DNA of 63,797 nucleotides from an uncultured Parabacteroides sp. (lineage in GTDB: Bacteria > Bacteroidota > Bacteroidia > Bacteroidales > Tannerellaceae): NCBI GenBank assembly GCA_944325345.1, contig CALUZV010000021.1, forward strand, positions 1-63,797, given 5' to 3'. Both the position numbers and the translations under genes were made by a program. Shown piece by piece: positions 1 through 7,933 of the stretch (within the stretch, counting starts at the first letter, position 1; each line of letters opens with the position of its first letter). The notes under the pieces were generated by a model that searched no databases, was not told the origin of the DNA, and worked only from the letters and a program-made list of their open reading frames with translations.

Positions 1-105
1 GGTGTCAAACGCATTTGACATTGCTTTCCAGCCTTCGGACGGGGTGTCAAACGCATTTGACATTGCTTTCCAGCCTTTGGACGGGGTGTCAAACGCGTTT
101 GACAT
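1..105. repeat. Palindromic tandem array A (42-bp unit, truncated by window edge)
   Basis: Two full 42-bp units start at positions 1 and 43, and a partial third starts at 85. Each unit begins with a dyad of the form TGTCAAACGCATTTGACA. In the third copy this is a perfect 18-bp palindrome, TGTCAAACGCGTTTGACA. The rest of each unit is a spacer with a single base difference between copies. The array starts just after the stop of the response regulator gene and continues beyond the left edge, so its full size and left neighbour are unknown. Confidence 0.9.
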
Positions 106-108
106 CTC

Positions 109-855
109 TTAGCCCCGCCCTGCCCCTATCGTCCGTCGCGAAAGCACCTCGTAAAAGCGGTCGCGGTAGCTGTCGGAGATGGGGATGTATTCTTTCCCGA
201 AGACAATACGGTTGCGCTCTATCGACTTGATTTGGTCGAGGTGGACGATGAAAGAGCGGTGGACGCGGACGAAGCGGTCGGGCGGCAAGTTTTCTTCCAG
301 GGCCTTGAGGCTGGTCAGTGAGAGCAACGGGTGGGACTCGTCGGCGAGGTGGATTTTGACGTAATCCTTCAGGCCCTCGATGTATAGGATGCTCGACAGT
401 TCGACCTGCACCAGTTTGTATTCCGTTTTGATAAAAAGGCTTTCGGGGTATTCCTTCGGCGCATCGTCGGCGGGCCGGCGGAGGAGGCGGAACCAGTCCT
501 CGGCCTTGCGGACAGACTGGAGGAAGTCGGCGTAGCTGATGGGCTTCAAGAGATAGTCGAGGGCATTGACTTTATAACTATCCAAAGCATATTGCTCGAA
601 GGCGATGGTGAAGATGATGCGTGTTTCCCGTGGAACAATGCGGGAAAACTCCATGCCGCTCAGTTCGGGCATCTGAATGTCAAGGAAAAGCACGTTCACG
701 GGTTGGGCTTGGAGGGCGGGCAACGCCTCGAGCGCGCTGCCATAGACACCGGCGAGGGAGAGGAAGGGCGTCTTCCGGACGTAACTCTCGAGGAGGCGGG
801 CGGCGAGCGGCTCGTCGTCGATGATGGTGCAGGTCAGCATGTCTGTGTTTGCCAT
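109..855 (-). CDS. LytTR-family response regulator
   Basis: This 248-residue two-component response regulator has an N-terminal receiver domain (about residues 8-120) and a C-terminal LytTR DNA-binding domain (about 145-245). The likely phosphoacceptor is Asp59 in the stretch FLDIQMPELSG, and the acidic pair DDE sits near residue 13. The LytTR part carries the usual RVHRSFIVHLDQI segment. The start at 855 is kept because the receiver domain begins a few residues later; a second Met at residue 6 is possible. The gene follows the sensor kinase with a 58-bp gap and probably forms one system with it. LytTR regulators bind direct repeats upstream of targets, here plausibly the adjacent efflux operon (inference). 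Confidence 0.93.
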   Translation of the reverse strand: MANTDMLTCTIIDDEPLAARLLESYVRKTPFLSLAGVYGSALEALPALQAQPVNVLFLDIQMPELSGMEFSRIVPRETRIIFTIAFEQYALDSYKVNALDYLLKPISYADFLQSVRKAEDWFRLLRRPADDAPKEYPESLFIKTEYKLVQVELSSILYIEGLKDYVKIHLADESHPLLSLTSLKALEENLPPDRFVRVHRSFIVHLDQIKSIERNRIVFGKEYIPISDSYRDRFYEVLSRRTIGAGRG

Positions 856-883
856 GTTATATTCTTTTAAGATTATTAGGTTG

Positions 884-891
884 CAAAGGTA
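884..891 (-). promoter_or_regulatory. Possible -7 box upstream of the response regulator
   Basis: Read on the minus strand the site is TACCTTTG, an exact match to the Bacteroidota -7 consensus TAnnTTTG, 28 nt before the response regulator start and just after the kinase stop. No clear -33 element is visible. It would allow the regulator to be transcribed separately from the kinase. Confidence 0.3.
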
Positions 892-913
892 CGGAAAATC
901 CCGCGCTTCGGGA

Positions 914-1945
914 CTAAATCACCAGTTCGGCGAAGAACGTGTCCCCGCGTCGTTCGGCGATGAAACGATGTTGCCCGGGATAGAGCAGGGCGAGACGCTT
1001 GCGGAGGTTGGTCAGTCCGATGCCCGAACCGCTGTGGTCTTTCTCGTCCTTGGGGAAAAAGCTGTTTTCGATGCGGCAGACGACGTGGTTATCCTCCTCC
1101 CCGATGTGGATGCGGATAAACGAGGGCTGGTTGTTGCTCACCCCGTGCTTGAAAGCATTCTCGATGAGCGAAATGAAGAGCAAGGGGGCGATTTCGATCG
1201 TATGCTCCGGCTGGCGGATATCGGTCTCGAGCACGGCATGGAGCGGGAGGCGGATGCGCATCAGTTCGACGTAGTTGCGGATGAAATCCAGCTCCTTTTC
1301 CAAGGGGACACGCGGCTGGCTACTGTCGTAGAGGACGTAGCGGAGGAGGCGGCTGAGGTCGTGGACGGCGCCCTGCGCCTCTTCGGGGCTGAAAGCGATG
1401 AGGCTGTAGATATTATTCAAGGTGTTGAAGAGGAAATGGGGGTTGAGCTGGCTCTTCAGGTTCTTGAGCTCGGCCTCGGCGCGGCTTTTTTCCAGTTCGC
1501 GGCGCATGGTTTCCATCTGATACCAGTTGCCGGTCATGCGGATCGCGACGCTCAGTCCGGCTACCAAGGCGTAAAGGAAAGCGTTGCCGGCAAAGAAGCC
1601 GACGATGTGCTGGAAGTCCGGTTGCCGGGGCGGGCGGTGGCGCGTCGGGTCGTCGGGCAGATATTGCATCAAGAGGTGGACGACCACCATCGTGAGGGCA
1701 ATCAAAAGGAGGTTGGAGAGGAAGAACTCCGCCGTCCGCTGCCTCGATAGATAGCGCTTCACCAGACCGAAATAATTCACATAGAACACCACCATGAACG
1801 AGAGCGGCATGACGACGAAGCGCGTGTAGCTCTCCACCGTAACCGACTCCGTCTGCCGACCGGTAAAAAAGAAGGGCATACCGAAAAGGATGCACCATGC
1901 CACCGTGTGGATGATGCGTCCCATGCGAACAGGAGAATAACTCAT
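914..1945 (-). CDS. LytS/YehU-type sensor histidine kinase
   Basis: The product has 343 residues. The first 140 contain about four hydrophobic membrane segments (roughly 12-27, 44-62, 74-95 and 114-135). A short coiled stretch and then a His_kinase (PF06580-type) domain follow. The phosphorylated His is expected at H170 in the motif QLNPHFLFNTLNNI. The ATPase part has an N-box (IENAFKHG, N263) and a G-box GSGIGLTNL near 307. There is no large extracellular sensor domain, so sensing probably occurs in the membrane, as in intramembrane-sensing kinases linked to ABC transporters (inference). It follows the permease gene after 18 bp and precedes its LytTR partner. Confidence 0.93.
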   Translation of the reverse strand: MSYSPVRMGRIIHTVAWCILFGMPFFFTGRQTESVTVESYTRFVVMPLSFMVVFYVNYFGLVKRYLSRQRTAEFFLSNLLLIALTMVVVHLLMQYLPDDPTRHRPPRQPDFQHIVGFFAGNAFLYALVAGLSVAIRMTGNWYQMETMRRELEKSRAEAELKNLKSQLNPHFLFNTLNNIYSLIAFSPEEAQGAVHDLSRLLRYVLYDSSQPRVPLEKELDFIRNYVELMRIRLPLHAVLETDIRQPEHTIEIAPLLFISLIENAFKHGVSNNQPSFIRIHIGEEDNHVVCRIENSFFPKDEKDHSGSGIGLTNLRKRLALLYPGQHRFIAERRGDTFFAELVI

Positions 1946-1963
1946 AACTCGTAACGTATAATT

Positions 1964-3184
1964 CTATTCATAACGTATCGCTTCAATCGGGTCTAAGTCT
2001 GCCGCCTTCTTCGCCGGATACCATCCGAAGAAGACGCCGGTTACAGTACAAACTGCAAAAGAGAGGATGACGCTCCACGGCTGAATGTAAATCGGGAAGT
2101 GCGCCACATAATTGACCAACACCGCCGCTCCGACGCCGAAGAGGACGCCAATCAATCCGCCGGTAACGCTAATGAGAATCGACTCGATGAGGAACTGGGC
2201 GAGGATGTCGATGCCTTTGGCCCCGATACTCATGCGCAAGCCGATTTCACGCGTGCGCTCCGTTACGGAAACATACATGATATTCATAATCCCGATGCCG
2301 CCGACCAGGAGGGAAATACCTGCCACCGCGGCAAGCAAGACAGTCAACATGTCGGTCGTGTTGGTCAGCATCGTGCTTAACTCCTGCTGGCTACGGACCG
2401 TGAAATCATCTTCTTCATCTGCCTTCAACTTGTGGTTGCGGCGCAGGATTTCCGTAATCTCGTCGATGGCTTGTTCGGTATATTCTTCTTTGAGCGCAGA
2501 GCAGGTAATTCCTTGCAAGTGCGTGATAGCCAAGACGCGCTTCTGCACCGTAGTGTAAGGAGCAAGGATGAGGTCGTCCTGGTCCATGCCCATCGTGTTA
2601 TAGCCCTTACTCTCCAAGACGCCGACTACCTTGAAAGGAAGCTTTTGGAAACGGATAACCTTGCCGACGGGATTCTCACCTCCGGGGAAAAGGTTATCGA
2701 CAACGGTTTTACCGATGAGGCAGACCTTGGCTGCGGTGGCGACGTCCTGTTCGGTGAACATATCGCCGTCTTCCACTTTGTAGCGGCGGATATCCATGTA
2801 GTCGGGCGAGATGCCATAGACTGTCGTCGGCGCATTGTTCGCTCCGTAAATGACCTGTCCACTGCTATTGACCGAGGCGGAGACCAGAGAGACGTAGCGC
2901 GTTTCGTTGCGGATATCCTCGTAATCTTTCAGCTTGAGGGTCTCCATATCTTCCGCGCTTTGACGAACGCCGCCACGCATGTCGCCACCCGGCTGAATCA
3001 TAATCATGTTCGACCCCATCTCGCTTATCTCCGCCTGGATACTTTTCTTCGAACCCTGGCCGATAGCAAGCATGGTGATGACCGAGGCGACCCCGATAAT
3101 AATACCGAGCATCGTCAGGAAACCGCGCAGCTTGTTGTTTGCCAAGGCGCGGACGGCTATCTTGAATAGGTTGGTAATGTTCAT
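1964..3184 (-). CDS. MacB/FtsX-type ABC transporter permease
   Basis: This 406-residue membrane subunit starts MNITNLFKIAVRALANNKLRG and has the MacB topology: one N-terminal membrane helix (about 17-40), a large periplasmic MacB_PCD domain, then three C-terminal helices in the FtsX domain with the signature MYVSVTERTREIGLRMSIGA. An in-frame TTG lies 12 nt upstream and overlaps the ATPase stop. The ATG at 3184 is preferred because it matches the usual family N-terminus. It works with the ATPase just upstream and with the fusion protein and TolC homologue. Substrates of such tripartite pumps include macrolides, peptides and lipids; the substrate here is unknown. Confidence 0.93.
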   Translation of the reverse strand: MNITNLFKIAVRALANNKLRGFLTMLGIIIGVASVITMLAIGQGSKKSIQAEISEMGSNMIMIQPGGDMRGGVRQSAEDMETLKLKDYEDIRNETRYVSLVSASVNSSGQVIYGANNAPTTVYGISPDYMDIRRYKVEDGDMFTEQDVATAAKVCLIGKTVVDNLFPGGENPVGKVIRFQKLPFKVVGVLESKGYNTMGMDQDDLILAPYTTVQKRVLAITHLQGITCSALKEEYTEQAIDEITEILRRNHKLKADEEDDFTVRSQQELSTMLTNTTDMLTVLLAAVAGISLLVGGIGIMNIMYVSVTERTREIGLRMSIGAKGIDILAQFLIESILISVTGGLIGVLFGVGAAVLVNYVAHFPIYIQPWSVILSFAVCTVTGVFFGWYPAKKAADLDPIEAIRYE

Positions 3185-3192
3185 GGCTTTTA

Positions 3193-3936
3193 TCAATTAT
3201 CGTCGTTGGCAGGGAGCTTGGCCAGTGTCTCTGCCGCATTCAAAATATTCTCGTTCTTGGTGTCGGAGGTTACGTGCCCATCGCGCAACGTGATGTTCCG
3301 GCTGCTATACTGGGCAATCTCCGGGTTGTGCGTTACAAAGATAATCGTTCGCCCCTCGGCATGCAAGCGCTGGAAAAGGACAAGAATCTCAAAGCTGGTT
3401 CGCGTGTCGAGGTTACCCGTAGCCTCATCCGCCAAGATGACCGCAGGGTCGTTCACCAAAGCCCGGGCAATGGCGACGCGCTGCATCTGTCCGCCAGACA
3501 TCTGGTTGCTCTTATGGTTCAACCTTTCTCCCAAACCCACGGCTATTAAGGCAGCGACAGCTTTCTCGCGCCGGGCTGCCGCACTATAAGCAGGGTTGTA
3601 CATCAACGGGAGCTCGACATTCTCGATGGCCGTTGTCTTCGGCAACAGGTTATAGTTCTGGAAGACAAAGCCAATCTTGCGGTTACGGAGCGTGGCACGA
3701 GAGTTCTTCCCCATGGAGCGGACGGCAACCCCGTCGAGGAAATATTCCCCGCTGGTTGGCGTGTCGAGGCAGCCGAGAATGTTCAGCAAGGTACTCTTTC
3801 CAGAGCCGGAAGAACCCATGATGGTAACAAACTCGCCCTCGCCGATTGTAAACGAGATGCCGCGCAAGGCGTGGACGACCTCTTCCCCGACGATGAAGTT
3901 CCGGCGGATGTTCTCCAATTTAATAATATCCTTCAT
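3193..3936 (-). CDS. ABC transporter ATP-binding protein (MacB/LolD type)
   Basis: The 247-residue cytoplasmic ATPase powers the neighbouring permease. Walker A is GSSGSGKST at 41-49, the Q-loop glutamine is near 93, the signature MSGGQ is at 146-150, Walker B VILADE is at 166-171, and the switch His is at 203. The fold and length fit the LolD/MacB/FtsE group. The stop overlaps a non-canonical upstream start of the permease and lies 8 bp from its ATG, which indicates translational coupling. It lies 8 bp after the fusion protein gene. Unlike E. coli MacB, the ATPase and permease are separate polypeptides, which is common in Bacteroidota. Confidence 0.95.
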   Translation of the reverse strand: MKDIIKLENIRRNFIVGEEVVHALRGISFTIGEGEFVTIMGSSGSGKSTLLNILGCLDTPTSGEYFLDGVAVRSMGKNSRATLRNRKIGFVFQNYNLLPKTTAIENVELPLMYNPAYSAAARREKAVAALIAVGLGERLNHKSNQMSGGQMQRVAIARALVNDPAVILADEATGNLDTRTSFEILVLFQRLHAEGRTIIFVTHNPEIAQYSSRNITLRDGHVTSDTKNENILNAAETLAKLPANDDN

Positions 3937-3944
3937 ACAACTAC

Positions 3945-5180
3945 CTACTTCTTTTCATCCTTCTTATTGCCACCCGGCGGGCCAGGCATGAACGGACTAC
4001 GCTCTGCTTGCGGAGCTTCCATCACGGGCAGTTCTTCCGTAAGGGCAAGGGCAACCTCATCTCCATCGGACAGCCCGGAAATGATTTCCGTTACGTTCGT
4101 ATCGCTCGTACCTACCTCTACCAATTTAGGAGTCAGTTGCGAGTCTTGTTTAAGCCAGACAAGCCGCTTGCCATCGGAGGCTTCAGTCTCCGGATTAACA
4201 ACAGAGAGACCTAAACGTTCGAGCAATGGCACCTCCGGGATAAAACGGAAAGCCTTATTGGGGACAACGAGGATGTCGGGACGCTCGAGGGTATAAATCG
4301 TAACATTGGCCGTGAGACGCGGTTTCAACTTCAACTCCGGATTATCAGCAGTGATAACCACCTCGTATGTTACCACCGTGGACGAACTGGATGACGCAGA
4401 AGTGCCCGAAGAAGACTCGCTGCTATCCCCGAGGCGCACTTGCTTGACCGTTCCCTCAAAAACATCGTTAGGATAGGCATCTACCGTAAAGGAAACACGC
4501 TGGCCATCGGCAACACCACCTATGTCGGCCTCATCCACATCGGCAATGACCTGCATTTGCGTCAGGTCGGCTGCAATGGTGAAGAGGGTCGGTGTTTCGA
4601 AACCGGCGGCAACAGTCTGCCCTTCCTCGACCACCTTGTTGATAACCACACCGTCAATAGGGCTGGTGATGGTAGCGTATTCGAGGTTGCGGCGTACTTT
4701 AACCATAGCGGCCTGGTTCTGCTCGTAAGTAGCCTTGGCTTTCTCGTAATTATAAGTAGCCGTCTCGTAATCATAATCGCTGATGAGTTGCTTTTCGTGC
4801 AGGACTTTGCTTCGGGCATAATTCTTCTGTTGATACTCGTACTCGGTCTTGCTGCTGGCTAACTGGGCAGTGGCGGAACGAAGCTCGGCCTCGAGGTTCA
4901 CCTTATCCATTTCGGCAATGAGCTGCCCGGCTTTCACCACGTCGTTATAGTCCGCATAAAGCTTGTCGATAATACCAGAGACCTGCGTACCGACATCGAC
5001 TTCCGTAACCGGTTCGACAGTACCGGTGGCCGTTACCACATTCGTGATAGACGAACGGGAGACTTTGGCCGTTTCCAGCGAGACCTTACCCCCACCTTTC
5101 TTGCCCGTCAGCAGGAAACAACCGGCGACGACAACGATAGCAGCGGCGGTCCACACGATGATTTTTTTCTTCTTGTCCAT
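3945..5180 (-). CDS. Periplasmic membrane-fusion (adaptor) protein, MacA/HlyD family
   Basis: The 411-residue adaptor is anchored by an N-terminal membrane helix (about residues 7-25). It has the order typical of RND/MacA adaptors: a lipoyl half-motif (TGTVEPVTEVDVGTQVSG), an alpha-hairpin rich in Glu, Lys and Gln (about 95-160), a second lipoyl half (ITSPIDGVVINKVVEEGQTV), then beta-barrel and membrane-proximal parts. A Ser-rich insertion (about 255-272) and a Pro/Gly/Lys-rich tail are probably disordered. It links the inner-membrane ABC complex to the TolC homologue. Order on the strand is TolC, adaptor, ATPase, permease, kinase, regulator, all in one direction. Confidence 0.94.
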   Translation of the reverse strand: MDKKKKIIVWTAAAIVVVAGCFLLTGKKGGGKVSLETAKVSRSSITNVVTATGTVEPVTEVDVGTQVSGIIDKLYADYNDVVKAGQLIAEMDKVNLEAELRSATAQLASSKTEYEYQQKNYARSKVLHEKQLISDYDYETATYNYEKAKATYEQNQAAMVKVRRNLEYATITSPIDGVVINKVVEEGQTVAAGFETPTLFTIAADLTQMQVIADVDEADIGGVADGQRVSFTVDAYPNDVFEGTVKQVRLGDSSESSSGTSASSSSSTVVTYEVVITADNPELKLKPRLTANVTIYTLERPDILVVPNKAFRFIPEVPLLERLGLSVVNPETEASDGKRLVWLKQDSQLTPKLVEVGTSDTNVTEIISGLSDGDEVALALTEELPVMEAPQAERSPFMPGPPGGNKKDEKK

Positions 5181-5221
5181 ATCTATATCTATGCTGTTTG
5201 ATTATTTGCTGTTTTAATAAA

Positions 5222-5243
5222 CCCCGCAGCCGAAGCTGCGGGG
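5222..5243 (-). terminator. Strong hairpin between the TolC homologue and adaptor genes
   Basis: A perfect 9-bp stem (CCCCGCAGC / GCTGCGGGG) closes a UUCG loop on the minus-strand RNA and is followed by TTTATT. It lies 36 nt after the tolC-like stop. It may terminate or attenuate the transcript within the efflux operon, or act as a processing or stability element that lets TolC be made in excess. Confidence 0.6.
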
Positions 5244-5279
5244 CCATTCAAAAGAGAGTGGAGTGAATATCATTAGTGG

Positions 5280-6635
5280 TTATATGGATACCTTCACAGG
5301 CTGCTTCTGGTAAATATCCAGGAGCACCATACTCATAATAGCCATGTATTTCGACTGAAGGACTTCCTGGCGGGCACTGAGGAGATTGTTTTTCTCCGTC
5401 AGCAATTCCAAGGTATTCTTCAGCCCGAGATAAAACTGTTGCTCGATGAGCGAATAGCTCTCTTCGAGATAGGACAGCTTCTCTTTTGCCGAGAGAAACT
5501 GCTCCTGTGCCGAAGTCGCATCGAGGTAGATTCCCTCGACCGTCCGCAACAGTTCTTTCTGAACATCCAACAAGTCGAGGGTACTGGTCGTAACGGCCAA
5601 CTTCGCTTTGTTGTACGCAGTATTCTTTTCCCGATTTGCAAAGATAGGGATTGAAAGTGTTAAACCTACGCTTTCATTGAAGTTATTCCATATTTTGCTA
5701 CCAAAGGTATAGTCTGTTCCCGAGAGGTGGCCAGTGCCGACGCCCGCATTAAGCGATAGCGTCGGGAAGAAACCACCTTTCGCCTTCTTCTTCTCTAACT
5801 CCGCTATTTCTACTGCTAATTCGCCACTACGAATCTCCGGCATGACAGCCAGCGATGTTTCATAGATAGCTTCTTTATCGCCTAAAGGAGCGATGACATC
5901 TTCATCGGCTATCTGCGGCATGGAGAAAGCCATCTCATCCGTTATATCTAACTCCAAAAGTTGTTTCAACTGGAGCTTGTAATCATCCAAGTTAGTTTGC
6001 GAAACCACCAGCTGGTATTTATCCGTACTATATTGGCTTTCGAGTTGTGCCAAATCAACTTTCGAAATAGAACCGGCTTTCAACATCTCTATAGCACGGT
6101 CGCGTTGGAACTTCGACACCTCAACCGTATTCTCATTGATACGCACAGCCTCCATTGCATACATCACTTGCAAATAAGTCTGCACGATAGCTATCCGAAT
6201 ATCATCTTCGCTTTGCTCAATGCTCAACTCATCCACTTGATTCTGCAAGCGCTGTTGCTTGAGGGATTGGTAGCGTTGTCCACCGTCAAAGAGCGTCCAA
6301 TTCGCATTGAGTGCATAGTTGCCGCTATAGCTATTATTAGTTGTTGCATCAGACGAAGGATAATTGACATAGCCTTGCGTTACCGAAGCCGTCAGATTCG
6401 GAAAGAGTTGCGCCCTCGCCTGCTCTGTATCTTCCAATCCGGAAAGATGTGCCACCTTGCTCCGCTGTATCTGGATATTGTTGGCCAACGCATAATCGAG
6501 ACAACTCTGGAGCGTCCAAGTCTGCGTCGTATCTTGTGCCACGAGCGGGAGAGCCGGTATCCACAAGAAAAGCGAAAGGACGAGAGCGACTCCCGCTTTT
6601 CGCTTTCCATATTTTATATTTCGCCTAAACTTCAT
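5280..6635 (-). CDS. TolC-family outer membrane efflux protein
   Basis: The 451-residue protein has an N-terminal signal peptide ending near LPLVAQ (about residue 33) and two repeated long alpha-helical halves characteristic of OEP domains, with the segments WTLQSCLDYALANNIQI near the start and GLTLSIPIFANREKNTAYNKAK in the second half. It should form the outer-membrane channel of the tripartite pump encoded downstream. The start at 6635 places a recognisable promoter 27 nt upstream. A strong hairpin separates it from the adaptor gene. Confidence 0.94.
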   Translation of the reverse strand: MKFRRNIKYGKRKAGVALVLSLFLWIPALPLVAQDTTQTWTLQSCLDYALANNIQIQRSKVAHLSGLEDTEQARAQLFPNLTASVTQGYVNYPSSDATTNNSYSGNYALNANWTLFDGGQRYQSLKQQRLQNQVDELSIEQSEDDIRIAIVQTYLQVMYAMEAVRINENTVEVSKFQRDRAIEMLKAGSISKVDLAQLESQYSTDKYQLVVSQTNLDDYKLQLKQLLELDITDEMAFSMPQIADEDVIAPLGDKEAIYETSLAVMPEIRSGELAVEIAELEKKKAKGGFFPTLSLNAGVGTGHLSGTDYTFGSKIWNNFNESVGLTLSIPIFANREKNTAYNKAKLAVTTSTLDLLDVQKELLRTVEGIYLDATSAQEQFLSAKEKLSYLEESYSLIEQQFYLGLKNTLELLTEKNNLLSARQEVLQSKYMAIMSMVLLDIYQKQPVKVSI

Positions 6636-6662
6636 CTTAATGCCTTTTGTGATTTACGGAGG

Positions 6663-6694
6663 CAAAAATATCTTTGATGAAAACAGGCAGCAAA
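6663..6694 (-). promoter_or_regulatory. Promoter of the efflux/two-component operon
   Basis: On the minus strand TTTG is followed after 20 bp by TATTTTTG, matching both elements of the Bacteroidota sigma-ABfr consensus (TTTG at -33, TAnnTTTG at -7). The -7 box ends 27 nt before the tolC-like ATG. This is the best-formed promoter in the left part of the window. Confidence 0.65.
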
Positions 6695-6738
6695 CAAAAT
6701 CGACGAACAGCGTCTTTTTATAGACGAAATCTGTCTGG

Positions 6739-7911
6739 CTACGGTTTCATCTTCATAATCATCAAGACAAACGGCTCATCAGTCAGTTCATCCAACGCTT
6801 CTTTCAGTTTCCCTTTGACCTTTCCCGCTTTATCGGCTTCCAACAATTCTTCTGAATCCAACGTGATGACGCCGACACGCGGATTAGCGGAACGCAGGCT
6901 CCCCATCCCTTCATACAGGACACCTGCCGGAGACAGTAGGATTTCCTGCCCTTCGTAATCAGCATTCTCTACAGATAGCTCAAAGAATTTCCCATCCGCT
7001 TTATCCAGCACATAGTTCTTCTTCTCATTGTCTTCAAAGGTCTCGAAATCGAACTCCATCTTTTCCGTCGAGAAGAAAGCATAATCTTTCGTATCGATAA
7101 AGCCGGACAACAATATCGGAGTTTCCATATCCAGAACGGAAGGTTTGCGTACAAGATAGGGCGTATAATGCATATCCGGAGTGCATACATAAACCGTATC
7201 TGTAGAGGGCGATGTCAAATAGAGATTCTTCCCGCTTTGGGTAAAATAGGTATGGTTGGAAGGCAAAACAGCCACCATATCATCTTTATACGGCTTCTCT
7301 CCCATCGTTTTTACCAGTTTCTCCAAATGCATCGGGATGCGCTGCTGCTCTCCGGTCTCTCGCGAAATAAGCAGATAGGGATACTCCGTGGAAGACTTAT
7401 CATAAAAAAGCATATACTCTCCCCACTGAGAAACACCGTCGAACGGGAAATTCAACCCATCGTATTTTCCATCCTCAAACACTTTCAGGGTGCGTTTGAA
7501 GTCGCCACGATGAGCATCATAGATTTGGAACTTGCTCGGGAAACTAAGAATATAGACTTCGTCTTTCGCATCGTCGATGAACCACTTTCCTCCTGGCATA
7601 TAATCCCCCGGCCCGTTTCCATAACGAGCTATCTCCGTTACGCAATGTCCTGTCCGGTCGAATACCTGGAAACTCCGCTCCGGTCCATTTATCGTCAGAA
7701 TATACTTATCCGTCAAATAAAGGAACATGGTATAAAGCGTATCCGACTTCAAGACCATATATTCCACATCTGCCACATCCCGAATATCCATCGTCTTCTC
7801 CGGATAACTGGCCGTAACATCGAACTCCAACAAAGAATCGCCCGAATTCTGCTGCTTGCAGGAAATACAAGCAAGCAACAATCCCAATGCAAGGAATAAT
7901 TTTGGTTTCAT
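6739..7911 (-). CDS. Secreted 6-bladed beta-propeller lipoprotein
   Basis: The 390-residue product has a lipoprotein signal peptide with lipobox LLAC (Cys15). The remainder resembles the Bacteroidales 6-bladed beta-propeller family (DUF4934/DUF5128-like), with repeated blade motifs such as YILTINGPERSFQVFDRTGHCVTEI and DEVYILSFPSKFQIYD. Family members are surface or periplasmic proteins of unknown biochemical role, often encoded near outer-membrane systems. The gene follows the acyl-CoA ligase after 22 bp and could be co-transcribed with it. The next gene downstream, the tolC homologue, has its own promoter. Confidence 0.8.
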   Translation of the reverse strand: MKPKLFLALGLLLACISCKQQNSGDSLLEFDVTASYPEKTMDIRDVADVEYMVLKSDTLYTMFLYLTDKYILTINGPERSFQVFDRTGHCVTEIARYGNGPGDYMPGGKWFIDDAKDEVYILSFPSKFQIYDAHRGDFKRTLKVFEDGKYDGLNFPFDGVSQWGEYMLFYDKSSTEYPYLLISRETGEQQRIPMHLEKLVKTMGEKPYKDDMVAVLPSNHTYFTQSGKNLYLTSPSTDTVYVCTPDMHYTPYLVRKPSVLDMETPILLSGFIDTKDYAFFSTEKMEFDFETFEDNEKKNYVLDKADGKFFELSVENADYEGQEILLSPAGVLYEGMGSLRSANPRVGVITLDSEELLEADKAGKVKGKLKEALDELTDEPFVLMIMKMKP

Positions 7912-7933
7912 ATCGACAATTTTTTAAGGTTAG

